The notes under the pieces: generated by a model
What the model was told of the DNA's origin: nothing
Database searches by the model: none
Seen by the model: the letters and a program-made list of their open reading frames with translations, nothing else
Assembly (NCBI RefSeq): GCF_002215495.1
Contig: NZ_CP021378.1
Span: 2,790,764-2,854,763, forward strand
Direction: 5' to 3'
Origin: Porphyrobacter sp. CACIAM 03H1
GTDB taxonomy: Bacteria; Pseudomonadota; Alphaproteobacteria; Sphingomonadales; Sphingomonadaceae
Length of the DNA: 64,000 nt
Translations under genes and position numbers: made by a program
In this document: piece after piece, positions 29,417 through 39,508 of the stretch
Position numbering within the stretch: the stretch's first letter is position 1
Layout: each line of letters opens with the position of its first letter

Positions 29417-30877
29417 TCAACCCTCGACCACATCCCGCACGAACTGGTCGATCAGGCGCACGCCGTAGCCGGTCGCACCCTTGTCCCAGGTGTGGCCGGG
29501 CTTGTTCGACCAGACCATCCCCGCGATGTCGAGGTGCGCCCAGGGGGTGCCTTCCTTGACGAAGCGCTGGAGGAACTGCGCCGCGGTGATGGAACCGGCC
29601 TCGCGCGGGCCGATGTTCTTGATGTCGGCGACCGGCGAATCGATCAGCTTGTCGTAAGCGGGGCCGAGCGGCATCCGCCACAGCTTGTCGCCGCTCGCCT
29701 TGCCGGCGGCGTCGAGCTGCTGGGCGAGCGTGTCGTCATTGGCGAACATCCCGCCATACTCGTTGCCGAGCGAGATGATCATCGCGCCGGTCAGCGTCGC
29801 GAGGTCGACGATCCGGGCGGGGGCATATTGCTCCTGCGCCCAGTGGAGCGCGTCGCACAGCACCAGCCGGCCTTCGGCATCGGTGTTGAGCACCTCGACC
29901 GTCTGGCCGCTCATGGTGGTGACGATGTCGCCGGGGCGCTGGGCCTTGCCGTCGGGCATGTTCTCGACGAGGCCCATGACGCCGATGACGTTGGCCTTGG
30001 CCTTGCGGCCCGCCAGCGCGAGCATCGCGCCCGCGACCGCGCCCGCGCCGCCCATGTCCCACTTCATGTCTTCCATGCCGGGGCCGGGCTTCAGCGAGAT
30101 GCCGCCGGTGTCGAAGGTCACGCCCTTGCCGACGAAGACCGTGGGCGCCTCGCCCGCCGCGCCGCCGTTCAAGCGGATCGCGAGCAGCCGGGATTCGCGC
30201 TCCGAACCCTTGCCGACGCCGAGCAGCGCGCCCATGCCGAGCGCCTCCATCTCGGGTTCGCCCAGCACCGTGATCTCGACCCCGGTGCCCGCGAAGGCTT
30301 CCTCGCAGGCAGCGACGAAGGTGGCGGGGTAGATGATGTTGGCGGGCTCGGTCACGAGGCGGCGGGTGAATTCGACCCCGCGGGCGACCGCTTCCTCGCG
30401 GGCCCATGCGGCCTCGGTGCCCTCGGGCGCGTTGGCGACGTGGACCGCGGCGAGCGAGGGCCGCTTGTCGGCGGCAAGCCGCGTGCGATAGGCGTCGTGC
30501 CGCCACGCGCGCAGGCGCAGGCCCAGCAGCACCGCCGCGGCGTCATCCGCCGAAAGGCCCGCACCGCCAAGGTCGAGCGCCAGCGCCGTCTCGCCCGAGA
30601 CCAGATACTTGGCCGTGATCGCCGCGCCGGCGCGTTCGCAATTGGCGCGGCGGTCGGCGGAGCCGGTCTCGCCAAGGCCCGCCAGCGCGATCCGCCGGAC
30701 CGCCCCGCCCACGCCTGCGAAGCCCTCGAACAGCTGCCCCGCCCGGCCCGAGAAGCGCGATGCGGCCGCGCCCTCGACGATCGTCTCGTCCAGCCCGGAG
30801 AGGCTCTGGCCCTGATTGATCACCCGCGCCTGGAGGCGGACATCGGAGGGAGCGGCGGCGGTGAAATGGATCTGCAT
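29417..30877 (-). CDS. pepA: Leucyl aminopeptidase (M17)
   Basis: A 486-residue cytosolic aminopeptidase with two catalytic metals. The metal and catalytic residues are in VGKGVTFDTGGISLKP (Lys and Asp) and NTDAEGRLVLCDAL (Asp, Glu, Arg). The N-terminal macro-like domain precedes residue 170. It removes N-terminal residues from peptides; in E. coli PepA also binds DNA, which cannot be judged here. The ATG at 30877 begins MQIHFTAAAP; the frame is open further upstream but overlaps the promoter region shared with the divergent lptD gene. Confidence 0.97.
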   Translation of the reverse strand: MQIHFTAAAPSDVRLQARVINQGQSLSGLDETIVEGAAASRFSGRAGQLFEGFAGVGGAVRRIALAGLGETGSADRRANCERAGAAITAKYLVSGETALALDLGGAGLSADDAAAVLLGLRLRAWRHDAYRTRLAADKRPSLAAVHVANAPEGTEAAWAREEAVARGVEFTRRLVTEPANIIYPATFVAACEEAFAGTGVEITVLGEPEMEALGMGALLGVGKGSERESRLLAIRLNGGAAGEAPTVFVGKGVTFDTGGISLKPGPGMEDMKWDMGGAGAVAGAMLALAGRKAKANVIGVMGLVENMPDGKAQRPGDIVTTMSGQTVEVLNTDAEGRLVLCDALHWAQEQYAPARIVDLATLTGAMIISLGNEYGGMFANDDTLAQQLDAAGKASGDKLWRMPLGPAYDKLIDSPVADIKNIGPREAGSITAAQFLQRFVKEGTPWAHLDIAGMVWSNKPGHTWDKGATGYGVRLIDQFVRDVVEG

Positions 30878-31043
30878 GGATACTCCGGCAAAGGCTTGTG
30901 CAGGCACGCCAGCGGAAGGGCGGCCACGAGGTGTCCCGCGCGTGCGACGAACCGTGCGAAAGGCCCCGCCGCCCCGGGCGCAATGGCGATTGCGATTAGG
31001 CCCGAGCGGTGCAATAGGCAAGGCCATGTCGGGAGGCTCTCAC

Positions 31044-33311
31044 GTGGACACGCGCATCGCCGCGGACCCCGCCCAGCGCCTCCCGGCGCGGGGCGCGGCT
31101 CGCTCGCGCCTGTCGCGCCTTGCGCTCGCGCTCGTCCTCGGCGCCGCCGCCGCGCCGCTCGCCGCGCAGGACGATGCCCCGGCACCCGAGGAGGCCGAAG
31201 AAACCGCCCGCCGGATCGACTTCGAGGCGCGCGAGCTCGCCTACAACAGCGAAAGCGACATCGTCACCGCCCGCGGCGACGTGATCCTGCGCTCGGAGGA
31301 CCGCTCGGTCCGCGCCGACGAGGTGATCTGGGACCGCAACACCGGCCGGATCATCGCCAGCGGCAATATCCGCCTCGTCGACGAGGCCGGCAATCAGCTC
31401 TTCACCGATCAGGTCGAACTCACCGAGGAATTCGACACCGGCGCCATGAGCGAACTGCTGATCGCCCTGCGCGCCGGAGGCCGGCTCGCCGCGCGCTCGG
31501 CGGAACGCGGGGCGGACGGGAGCGCGGTGCTGACCGATGCCGCCTATTCGGCCTGCCCGGTGGTCGATGCCGAGGGCTGCCCGCAGGACCCGAGCTGGCG
31601 CGTCACCGCCCGGCGGGTGATCTACGACCAGAAGGCCAACCGCGTGCGGTTCGAGGGCGCGATGCTCGAACTCTTCGGCGCGCGCATCCTGCCCCTGCCG
31701 GGCCTCGCGATCCGCACCGATGGCAAGGCGGAAAGCGGCTTTCTGGTGCCCGACGTGCGGGTCACGCAGGTCAACGGCTTCGAGCTTTCGGGCGAATACT
31801 ACTGGCGCGTCGCCGACAATGCCGATCTGACGCTGGGCGCCTATGTCTTCTCCAACGCCGCCCCGATGGCGAGCGCGAAATGGCGGCACCTCACCGAGAA
31901 GGGCGCCTATCAGGCCAGCGGCTTCGTCACCTTTTCCGACCGCGCGACCGATTTCACCGGGGGCGAGAGCTTCCGCAGCGATCCTCGCGGCTATTTCGAC
32001 GGCAACGGCCGCTTCCAGTTCTCGCCCGACTGGAGCCTGACCGGCTCGATCCGCCTCGCCAGCGACCGCACCTTCCTGCGCCGCTACGACATCAGCCGCG
32101 ACGATCGGCTGCGCTCGACCCTCAATCTCGAACGCATCACCGACCGGTCCTATCTCTCGATCGCCGGCTGGGCGACCCAGACCCTGCGGCTGAACGCGGA
32201 TCAGGGGCAGGTGCCGCTCGCCCTGCCCGCCATCGACTACCGCCAGAAGATCGGCGACACCGTGCTCGGCGGCAACCTGATGGTGCAGGCCAACACCCTC
32301 GCCCTGCTGCGCAACGACGGGCAGGACACCCAGCGCGCCTTCGCGGGCGCGCAGTGGGACTGGAAGCGCCTCACCGGCATGGGGCAGGTCGTGACGCTCA
32401 CCGGGCTGGTGCGCGGCGATGTCTACAACACCAGCAATTCGCTCGCGACGACCACGCTGTCCTATCGCGGCACCGAGGGCTGGACCACGCGCGGCATCGC
32501 CACCGCCGCGCTCGACATCGAATGGCCGTTCGCTGGCGCCGCCTTCGGGGGGACGCAGGTGTTCAAGCCGCGGCTGCAATTCGTTGCCAGCCCGAAGATC
32601 CGCAACCTCGCCGTTCCCAACGAGGACGCCCGCGCCATCGATCTCGAGGATTCCAACCTCTTCGCCCTCAACCGCTTCCCCGGCTACGACCGGGTCGAGG
32701 ATGGCAGCCGCGTGACCTGGGGCGTCGACTGGGAGTTGCAGCGCCCGGGCTGGCGGGTGCGTTCGACCGTCGGCCAGTCCTTCCGGCTGGAGCGGCCCGA
32801 ACCCGGCCTGTTCCCCGAAGGCACCGGCCTGTCCGAGCGCGTCTCCGATTTCGTCGGCCGCACCGAGGTGCGTTTCCGCAACCTCGTCAGCTTCACCCAC
32901 CGCTTCCGGCTCGACAAGGACAATTTCGCGGTGCGCCGCAACGAGATCGACGCGACCATCGGCTCGCGCCGCACCTATCTCGAGGTCGGCTACCTCAGGC
33001 TCGACCGCGACATCGCCACCGTCGAGGACCTGCGCGACCGCGAGGAACTGCGCGCCGCCGCGCGGGTGGCGATCGGGCGCAAGTGGTCGGTGTTCGGCTC
33101 GGGCGTGTTCAACCTCACCGATCCCGAGGAAGACCCGGTATTCCAGCCCGACGGATTCGAGCCGATCCGCACGCGCCTCGGCATCGCCTATGCCGACGAC
33201 TGCATCGAATTCGGCACCACCTGGCGGCGCGACTTCATCGACGCGGGCGACGCGCGGCGCGGCAACGCATTCCAGGTGTTCTTCGCCCTGCGCAACCTCG
33301 GCTTCCGCTAA
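31044..33311 (+). CDS. lptD: LPS assembly outer-membrane protein LptD
   Basis: A 755-residue outer-membrane protein that receives lipopolysaccharide from LptA and inserts it into the outer leaflet. After a signal peptide (ALVLGAAAAPLAAQ) comes the OstA/LptA-like jellyroll (IDFEARELAYNSESDIVTARGDVIL and the following ADEVIWDRNTGRIIASGNIRL, in part), then the large barrel, ending QVFFALRNLGFR with a terminal aromatic-type strand. Cysteines are sparse (about four). I prefer the GTG at 31044, seven bases after GGGAGG; the ATG at 31026 is the alternative. It starts the lptD-surA-pdxA-rsmA operon. Confidence 0.95.
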   Translation: MDTRIAADPAQRLPARGAARSRLSRLALALVLGAAAAPLAAQDDAPAPEEAEETARRIDFEARELAYNSESDIVTARGDVILRSEDRSVRADEVIWDRNTGRIIASGNIRLVDEAGNQLFTDQVELTEEFDTGAMSELLIALRAGGRLAARSAERGADGSAVLTDAAYSACPVVDAEGCPQDPSWRVTARRVIYDQKANRVRFEGAMLELFGARILPLPGLAIRTDGKAESGFLVPDVRVTQVNGFELSGEYYWRVADNADLTLGAYVFSNAAPMASAKWRHLTEKGAYQASGFVTFSDRATDFTGGESFRSDPRGYFDGNGRFQFSPDWSLTGSIRLASDRTFLRRYDISRDDRLRSTLNLERITDRSYLSIAGWATQTLRLNADQGQVPLALPAIDYRQKIGDTVLGGNLMVQANTLALLRNDGQDTQRAFAGAQWDWKRLTGMGQVVTLTGLVRGDVYNTSNSLATTTLSYRGTEGWTTRGIATAALDIEWPFAGAAFGGTQVFKPRLQFVASPKIRNLAVPNEDARAIDLEDSNLFALNRFPGYDRVEDGSRVTWGVDWELQRPGWRVRSTVGQSFRLERPEPGLFPEGTGLSERVSDFVGRTEVRFRNLVSFTHRFRLDKDNFAVRRNEIDATIGSRRTYLEVGYLRLDRDIATVEDLRDREELRAAARVAIGRKWSVFGSGVFNLTDPEEDPVFQPDGFEPIRTRLGIAYADDCIEFGTTWRRDFIDAGDARRGNAFQVFFALRNLGFR

Positions 33312-33477
33312 CCCCGAACCCGATGCCTGCAACAATTGGCAGGGCGGACAAATGGCGTTAAAGGGGCCGCGGAAGGCTGGTTGCCCGGGACTCAGCTTCC
33401 ATTCAGCCGGTGCGGGGCATCGGCACCCCATCACGCACACGATGGGTGCGGGAATTTCGAGAAGGCGGATTGAACGC

Positions 33478-34851
33478 GTGAGAGTGAAGCTGTTTTCCAA
33501 GGCCCTGCTGGCCCGGACCGGAAGCGTGCTGGCGGCAGCCGGCCTCGTGGGCCTTGCCCTCACCCCGGCCACCCTGCCCGCCCAGACCGTCGCCGTGCCG
33601 ACCGCGGACAATCCCTTCGGCCTGCCCGAGGACATCACCCTGTTCGGCAAGGCCGACCCGGACAAGCGCACCGCGACCGCGATCGTCAACGGCTATGTCA
33701 TCACCGGCACCGACATCGATCAGCGCGTGGCGCTGGTGACGGCGGCCTCGGAAGCGCCGATCGCAGAGGAAGAAATGCTGCGCCTGCGCGTGCAGGTGCT
33801 GCGCAACCTGATCGACGAGACGCTCAAGATCCAGGCCGCCGAAGCGGCCGAACTGGCGGTCAAGCGCGAGGAGGTCGAACAGACCTACCAGCAGCTCGCC
33901 GGCCAGAACTTCGGCGGCGATACCAAGAAGATGGACGCCTACCTGGCCTCGATCGGCTCCTCTGCGGCCTCGCTCAAGCGCCAGATCGAGGGCGAAGTGG
34001 CATGGGAGAACCTCCTGCGCCGCAACATCATGCCTTTCGTCAACGTCTCGGCCGAAGAGGTCAACGACGTGCTCAAGCGCATGAACGAGGCCAAGGGCAC
34101 CGACGAATACCGGGTCGGCGAGATCTTCCTCTCGGCCACCACCGAAAACCGCGCGACGGTGCTGCAGAACGCCCAGGCGATCATGCAGCAGCTCCAGCAG
34201 GGCGGCAGCTTCGTCGCCTATGCGCGGCAATATTCCGAGGCGAGCAGCGCGGTCGTCGGCGGCGATCTGGGCTGGCTGCGGCTCGGCCAGCTCCCCCCGC
34301 AGCTCGCCGCATCGCTGCGCAACATGCAGGCCGGGCAGTTGCAGGGCCCGATCGAGATCCCGGGCGGCTTCTCGATCGTCTACCTCATCAACAAGCGCCA
34401 GGTGCTGATGGCCGATCCGTCCGAGGCGATGCTGAGCCTCAAGCAGATCTCGATCGACTTCCCCGATGGGGTGACCCAGGCCCAGGCCGAGGCGCGGGTG
34501 GCCGAGTTCAACACCTACCTCCAGTCGCTGCGCGGCTGCGCCGATGTCGAGGCGGGGGCGGCGAAGATCGGGGCGGAGGTCGTCTCGAACGACCAGATCA
34601 AGGCCGCGAACCTGCCCGAACAGCTGCGCGCGATCATCCTCAACCTCCAGATCGGCCAGGCGACCCCGCCCTTCGGCGGGATCCAGGAAGGCGTGCGCGT
34701 GCTGATGCTGTGCGGGCGCGACGATCCCAAGGATTCGGGCGCGCCGACCTTCGCGGCGGTGATGGACCAGATCGAGCAGGAGCGCGTCAACAAGCGCGCC
34801 CAGCGGTTCCTGCGCGACCTCCGCAACGACGCCTATATCGAGTACAATTGA
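33478..34851 (+). CDS. surA: Periplasmic chaperone / peptidyl-prolyl isomerase SurA
   Basis: A 457-residue SurA with a signal peptide (LVGLALTPATLPAQ). The SurA N-terminal chaperone domain covers about residues 55-190 (TATAIVNGYVITGTDIDQRV ... NLIDETLKIQAAE). A parvulin isomerase domain follows at about 215-315 (YRVGEIFLSATTEN ... GGDLGWLRLGQLPPQLAASL, in part). The C-terminal region has the capping strand. It escorts outer-membrane proteins, including LptD encoded next door. The start is probably the GTG at 33478; an ATG at 33442 would add a basic leader. Its stop overlaps the pdxA TTG start. Confidence 0.93.
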   Translation: MRVKLFSKALLARTGSVLAAAGLVGLALTPATLPAQTVAVPTADNPFGLPEDITLFGKADPDKRTATAIVNGYVITGTDIDQRVALVTAASEAPIAEEEMLRLRVQVLRNLIDETLKIQAAEAAELAVKREEVEQTYQQLAGQNFGGDTKKMDAYLASIGSSAASLKRQIEGEVAWENLLRRNIMPFVNVSAEEVNDVLKRMNEAKGTDEYRVGEIFLSATTENRATVLQNAQAIMQQLQQGGSFVAYARQYSEASSAVVGGDLGWLRLGQLPPQLAASLRNMQAGQLQGPIEIPGGFSIVYLINKRQVLMADPSEAMLSLKQISIDFPDGVTQAQAEARVAEFNTYLQSLRGCADVEAGAAKIGAEVVSNDQIKAANLPEQLRAIILNLQIGQATPPFGGIQEGVRVLMLCGRDDPKDSGAPTFAAVMDQIEQERVNKRAQRFLRDLRNDAYIEYN

Positions 34852-35879
34852 CGCCGGGCAGTTCATCTCCGGGCGCCCCGCTCGCGATCACGCTGGGCGA
34901 TCCGGCGGGCATCGGCCCGGAAGTGATCCTCGGCGCATGGGCGCGATTGCGGGCCGAACGCCGCGCGCCGCCCGCCTTCGTGGCCGGCGGGCCGGAGCTT
35001 TTGCGAAATGCCGCCGAAAGGCTCGGGATCGACTGCCCGATCGTGCCGATCGCGGAACCGGCCGATGCGCAGTTCGCCTCGGCTGCGGGACTGCCCGTGA
35101 TGGCGGGGCTCGATGGCATGTCGTCGCCCGGTCATCCCACGGTCGTTGGCGCCCGGTTGGCGCTCGGTTCGCTGCAATGGGGGGCGAAACTGGTGCTGTC
35201 GGGGGAGGCGGCGGGGCTGGTGACGGCCCCGATATCGAAGGCGGCATTGGCGGCGGTGGGCTGGGACTATCCGGGCCAGACCGAATTCCTCGCCGAGGCC
35301 TGCGGGCGACCCTGGCGCGACGCGGTGATGATGCTGGCGGGGCCTTCGCTGCGCACCGTGCCGCTGACCGTCCATGTCGCGCTCGCCGAGGTGCCGGGGC
35401 TGATTTCGGAGGGCCTGATCCTCCACAAGGCGCGCATCGTGGTGGAAGGATTGCGCAGGAATTTCGGTGTGTTGCAGCCCAGACTTGCGATTGCGGCGCT
35501 GAACCCCCACGCGGGCGAAGGCGGCCAGTTCGGCGACGAGGAGGCGCGCATCATCGCCCCCGCCATCGCCGCGCTCCGGGCCGAGGGGATCGATGCCTTC
35601 GGCCCCGTCCCGGGCGACGCGCTGTTCACCCCGCGCGCCCGCGCCGGCTATGACGCGGCGCTGTGCATGTATCACGATCAGGCACTTATCCCCTTGAAAG
35701 CACTGGAATTCGACGAGGGTGTGAACGTCACGCTCGGCCTGCCGATCATCCGCACCTCCCCTGATCACGGCACCGCCTTCGACATCGCGGGCAAGGGTCT
35801 GGCGGACCCGGGCGCGATGGCGGCGGCGATCAGCATGGCGAGCGGGATGGCCGAGGCGCGGGCTAGTGCCGATGCCTGA
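34848..35879 (+). CDS. pdxA: 4-hydroxythreonine-4-phosphate dehydrogenase
   Basis: A 343-residue PdxA of pyridoxal phosphate synthesis. The start [17 protein letters not shown] is diagnostic. The metal-binding histidines are in [19 protein letters not shown] and [13 protein letters not shown], and [15 protein letters not shown] is the conserved C-terminal block. It begins with TTG at 34848 in TTGA, overlapping the surA stop, so it is translationally coupled. In alphaproteobacteria PdxA supplies the DXP-dependent route to vitamin B6. Confidence 0.96.
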   Translation: MTPGSSSPGAPLAITLGDPAGIGPEVILGAWARLRAERRAPPAFVAGGPELLRNAAERLGIDCPIVPIAEPADAQFASAAGLPVMAGLDGMSSPGHPTVVGARLALGSLQWGAKLVLSGEAAGLVTAPISKAALAAVGWDYPGQTEFLAEACGRPWRDAVMMLAGPSLRTVPLTVHVALAEVPGLISEGLILHKARIVVEGLRRNFGVLQPRLAIAALNPHAGEGGQFGDEEARIIAPAIAALRAEGIDAFGPVPGDALFTPRARAGYDAALCMYHDQALIPLKALEFDEGVNVTLGLPIIRTSPDHGTAFDIAGKGLADPGAMAAAISMASGMAEARASADA

Positions 35880-36693
35880 GCTCCCCCCGATCCGCGAGGT
35901 TATCCAGAGACATAACCTCGCCGCCTCCAAGGCGCTGGGGCAGAATTTCCTGCTCGACGAACAGTTGCTCGCCCGCATCGCCGCGCTCCCGGGCGATCTT
36001 GCGGGCCAGCAGGTGCTCGAGGTCGGCCCCGGCCCCGGCGGTCTCACCCGCGCGCTGCTGCGCGCCGGGGCGCGGGTCACCGCCATCGAGATGGACCGCC
36101 GCTGCCTCCCCGCGCTGGCTGAACTGGGCGAGAGCTTTCCCGGACAACTGACTGTTATCGAAGGCGATGCTCTCAAGCTCGATCATGCGGAACTGATGGG
36201 CGGGGAGCCGTTCCACGTCCTCTCGAACCTGCCGTACAATGTCGGCACCGCGCTGTTCGTGCGCTGGCTCGGCGGGGAAAGCTGGCCGCCCCTCTGGCGC
36301 TCGCTCACCCTTATGTTCCAGCGCGAGGTGGCCGACCGGATCGTCGCCGCCGCGGGCGAGGATGCCTATGGCCGCCTCGCCGTGCTCGCCCAGTGGCGGG
36401 CCGAGGCGCGCCTCGCGATGAAGGTGCACCGCAGCGCCTTCACCCCGCCGCCCAAGGTGATGAGCGCGATCGTGCACGTCACCCCCGCCGCCGCACCCGA
36501 GGGCGTCAGCGCACGCACTCTCGAACGTCTCACGGAAGCCGCCTTCGGCCAGCGCCGCAAGATGCTGCGCCAGAGCATGAAGAGCGTGCCGGGCGCACTG
36601 GAGGCGCTGGCGGCGCTCGGCATCGACGAGACGCGCCGTGCGGAAACGGTCAGCGTAGCCGAATTCGTCAGCGTGGCGCGGGCACTCGGTTAG
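35866..36693 (+). CDS. rsmA: 16S rRNA (adenine1518-N6/adenine1519-N6)-dimethyltransferase
   Basis: A 275-residue KsgA/RsmA, which dimethylates two adjacent adenines near the 3' end of 16S rRNA during 30S maturation. Motifs: [28 protein letters not shown] (SAM binding), IEMDRRC, and the catalytic NLPYNV. The C-terminal helical domain has [12 protein letters not shown]. The GTG at 35866 has GAGG nine bases upstream; the ATG at 35872 is the alternative, both overlapping pdxA. A perfect hairpin sits in the first codons. The 3' end overlaps a convergent gene by 26 bases. Confidence 0.96.
   Translation: MPMPELPPIREVIQRHNLAASKALGQNFLLDEQLLARIAALPGDLAGQQVLEVGPGPGGLTRALLRAGARVTAIEMDRRCLPALAELGESFPGQLTVIEGDALKLDHAELMGGEPFHVLSNLPYNVGTALFVRWLGGESWPPLWRSLTLMFQREVADRIVAAAGEDAYGRLAVLAQWRAEARLAMKVHRSAFTPPPKVMSAIVHVTPAAAPEGVSARTLERLTEAAFGQRRKMLRQSMKSVPGALEALAALGIDETRRAETVSVAEFVSVARALG
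35894..35921. promoter_or_regulatory. Hairpin in the early coding region of rsmA
   Basis: Perfect 10-base arms GCGAGGTTAT and ATAACCTCGC around an 8-base loop, about 28 bases after the start codon. It is inside the sequence for [11 protein letters not shown] hairpin here could slow initiation or serve as an RNA-binding site; no T-run follows, so it is not a terminator. Confidence 0.4.
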
Positions 36694-37237
36694 CGGCGGG
36701 GCCAGACATTTCACGCACCAGCTCGGCCCGTCGCAGCATCAGATCGAGGATTTCGGACCTCTCGGCAGCCCATTGCATGATGTTGGAAAACATCTGGATC
36801 TCGATCCCGTCGACGCCTTCCATACGGATGCCGTACTCCTTGTCGGACATGTCCCATGCGGCAGGTTCGACCGTCATCCTGTCGAACGGCAGAAACAGGT
36901 CTCGGCAGCCGTAACGGAACGGCGGCACGATCGACAGGCTCAGGCCCTCGGGATGAACGCCGACCACAACGGGCGGATGGCGATGCGATTTGAGATCGCC
37001 CGACATATGCCCCCAGCGAAAACCCGGCTTCGCAAAGCGCACCATGCCTGTCAGCTTTTTCGCCAGCGGTTCGCGCGGTTCGAAGGCGGCGTAAAGCTGT
37101 TCGTACTCGCGCCAGCGGGAATTGCTGGCGTGCATGATGTAGAACGCCAGCCCACCGAAGAAAGCGAGGCTGAGCATGCTGACGACAGTCATGTAGAGCT
37201 GTTCGAGGATCTCGCCCATTGTCCATTGCTCCGCCAA
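36668..37237 (-). CDS. Membrane-anchored protein of unknown function
   Basis: A 189-residue protein with one N-terminal transmembrane helix at about residues 13-34 ([21 protein letters not shown]) and a soluble part that likely faces the cytoplasm or periplasm. The sequence [34 protein letters not shown] (in parts: [29 protein letters not shown]) looks like a beta-rich PH-like or bPH domain fold, but this is weak. It ends with a helix ([16 protein letters not shown]). It is convergent with rsmA, overlapping its end by 26 bases. No known family. Confidence 0.65.
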   Translation of the reverse strand: MAEQWTMGEILEQLYMTVVSMLSLAFFGGLAFYIMHASNSRWREYEQLYAAFEPREPLAKKLTGMVRFAKPGFRWGHMSGDLKSHRHPPVVVGVHPEGLSLSIVPPFRYGCRDLFLPFDRMTVEPAAWDMSDKEYGIRMEGVDGIEIQMFSNIMQWAAERSEILDLMLRRAELVREMSGPAANRVPAPR

Positions 37238-37284
37238 GGCCCGGCCGTTCGGGCAACCTTATGCGGAAGCTATGGAGAAAGAGT

Positions 37285-39384
37285 TTACCCCGCCTTCTTG
37301 CGCAATCTCCACGCGTGCAGCAGCGGCTCGGTATAGCCGCTCGGCTGCTCCACCCCCTTGAAGATCAGGTCCTTCGCCGCGCTGAAGGCCGCGCCGTTCT
37401 CGTTGCCCGTCAGCGGCACATAGAGCGGGTCGCCCCCGTTTTGCGCGTCGACCTTGGCGGCCATGCGGGCGAGGCTGTCCATCACCTGCGCTTCGCTGAT
37501 CACCCCGTGCAGCAGCCAGTTGGCGATGTGCTGCGAGGAGATGCGCAGCGTCGCGCGGTCCTCCATCAGGCCGACATCGTTGATGTCGGGCACCTTGGAG
37601 CAGCCGACCCCCTGATCGATCCAGCGCACCACGTAGCCGAGCAGGCCCTGGCAATTGTTGTCGAGTTCCTCGCGGATTTCCTCCTCCGACCAGTTCGCGC
37701 CCTCGGCGAGCGGGATCGCCAGCAGGTCGTCGAGCCCGGCGGGTTCGGGCAGGTGCTTCTGCACGTCGAACACGTCGATCTGGTGGTAGTGCAGCGCATG
37801 GAGCGTCGCGGCGGTGGGGGACGGCACCCATGCGGTGTTGGCACCCGCCTTGAGGTGGCCGATCTTCTCGACCATCATCTGCCCCATCAGGTCGGGCGCG
37901 GCCCACATGCCCTTGCCGATCTGCGCCTTGCCCGAAAGGCCGTGCCTGAGGCCGATGGCGACGTTCCTCGCCTCGTAGGACTTGAGCCACGCGCTGGTCT
38001 TCATGGCGCCCTTGCGCAGCATCGGCCCGGCGCGCATCGAGGTGTGGATTTCGTCGCCGGTCCGGTCGAGGAATCCGGTGTTGATGAAGACGATGCGGTC
38101 CTTCACCGCTTGGATGCAGGCGGCAAGGTTGGCCGAGGTGCGGCGCTCCTCGTCCATCACGCCGACCTTGATGGTGTGGCGCTTGAGGCCGAGCAGGTCT
38201 TCCACCGCGTCGAAAAGGTCGTTGGTGAAGGCGCATTCCTCGGGCCCGTGCATCTTGGGCTTCACAATGTAGATGCTGCCGGTGCGCGAGTTGCCGAACT
38301 TGCCGTGGCCCTCGACATCGAGCGTGCTGATCGCGCTGGTGAAGACCGCGTCCATGATGCCCTCGGGGATTTCGCTGCCATCGGGCAGGCGGATCGCGGG
38401 GTTGGTCATCAGGTGGCCGACATTGCGCACGAACATCAGGCTGCGGCCCTTGAGCGTCTGCGCCGTGCCGTCGGTCGCGGCGTAGGCCTTGTCCTCCGCG
38501 AGCTTGCGGGTGAGCGTCCTGCCGCCCTTCTCGAAACTCTCCTGAAGATCGCCGCGGATGATGCCGAGCCAGTTGGTGTAGGCGAGCAGCTTGTCCTCGG
38601 CATCGACGGCCGCGACCGAATCCTCGCAGTCGGCGATGGTGGTGAGCGCTGCTTCGACGATGATGTCGGCGATCGCCGCCCTGTCAGTCGCGCCGACGGG
38701 GGTCGCGGGATCGAAGACGATCTCGACGTGAAGACCGTTGTTCCGCAGCAGCACCCCCTTTTCGGTGGTGCCCACCTGCTGCGCCGGATCGGCGAGCGCG
38801 ATGGCCTCGCGGCTTGCCAGGTCGGTCCAGCTTGCACCGCCCGCGAGCGGGAAGGTCTCGTCGAGGAACCGGCGCCCGCGCGCGATCACCGCCGCGCCGC
38901 GGTCCTCGTCATATCCGCCCGGCCGGGCAGGGGCGGCATCGAGCGCGTCGGTGCCGTAGAAGGCGTCGTAGAGGCTCCCCCAGCGCGCATTCGCGGCGTT
39001 GAGCAGGAAGCGGGCGTTGAGGATCGGCACCACCAGCTGCGGCCCGGCCATGGTCGCGATCTCGGGATCGACGTTCTGCGTGCCGATCTGGAAGTCAGCG
39101 GGCTCGGGGACGAGGTAGCCGATCTCGGTCAGGAATGCCTTGTAGGCCGCCGCGTCGTGAGGCTTGCCCGCCCGCTCCACGTGCCATGCGTCGATCTGCG
39201 CCTGGAGGCTTTCCCGCTTGGCCAGCAGCGCCCGGTTCCTCGGGGCGAACTCGGCCAGCAGCGCCGCGAAACCCTGCCAGAAGGCGTCCACATCGCGCCC
39301 CAGCGGCCCCAGCACTTCGCTTTCGAGGAAGGCGGCCAACCGGGAGTCGATGCTCACTCCGGCGCGGGCGGTCATGTCAGTCAT
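37285..39384 (-). CDS. glcB: Malate synthase G
   Basis: A 699-residue malate synthase G, condensing glyoxylate with acetyl-CoA to malate. The length (about 720 is usual) and the TIM-barrel blocks [33 protein letters not shown] and the [14 protein letters not shown] region are typical. The catalytic arginine is in [13 protein letters not shown] (here [14 protein letters not shown]), and the C-terminal domain has [21 protein letters not shown] [20 protein letters not shown]. It works in the glyoxylate shunt or glycolate use; no aceA or glycolate oxidase gene adjoins it. It is divergent from the M20 hydrolase with 124 bases between. Confidence 0.97.
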   Translation of the reverse strand: MTDMTARAGVSIDSRLAAFLESEVLGPLGRDVDAFWQGFAALLAEFAPRNRALLAKRESLQAQIDAWHVERAGKPHDAAAYKAFLTEIGYLVPEPADFQIGTQNVDPEIATMAGPQLVVPILNARFLLNAANARWGSLYDAFYGTDALDAAPARPGGYDEDRGAAVIARGRRFLDETFPLAGGASWTDLASREAIALADPAQQVGTTEKGVLLRNNGLHVEIVFDPATPVGATDRAAIADIIVEAALTTIADCEDSVAAVDAEDKLLAYTNWLGIIRGDLQESFEKGGRTLTRKLAEDKAYAATDGTAQTLKGRSLMFVRNVGHLMTNPAIRLPDGSEIPEGIMDAVFTSAISTLDVEGHGKFGNSRTGSIYIVKPKMHGPEECAFTNDLFDAVEDLLGLKRHTIKVGVMDEERRTSANLAACIQAVKDRIVFINTGFLDRTGDEIHTSMRAGPMLRKGAMKTSAWLKSYEARNVAIGLRHGLSGKAQIGKGMWAAPDLMGQMMVEKIGHLKAGANTAWVPSPTAATLHALHYHQIDVFDVQKHLPEPAGLDDLLAIPLAEGANWSEEEIREELDNNCQGLLGYVVRWIDQGVGCSKVPDINDVGLMEDRATLRISSQHIANWLLHGVISEAQVMDSLARMAAKVDAQNGGDPLYVPLTGNENGAAFSAAKDLIFKGVEQPSGYTEPLLHAWRLRKKAG

Positions 39385-39508
39385 GGTAGTCCTCGTGTGG
39401 TAAGCGTGAAGCCGAACCCGGGGAGGAGAGGACGGGCCGCCCTATGGCGCAGCGCTGCCACGATTGCAACGGGTTGGACTAGCGCCTTGAGACGGCTAGA
39501 GGGAGGTC

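Noticed and set aside
35899..35907. TTATCCAGA, similar to a DnaA box
   Set aside because: Single, with a mismatch at a key position and inside the rsmA coding hairpin. No cluster of boxes is present, so there is no evidence of an origin.
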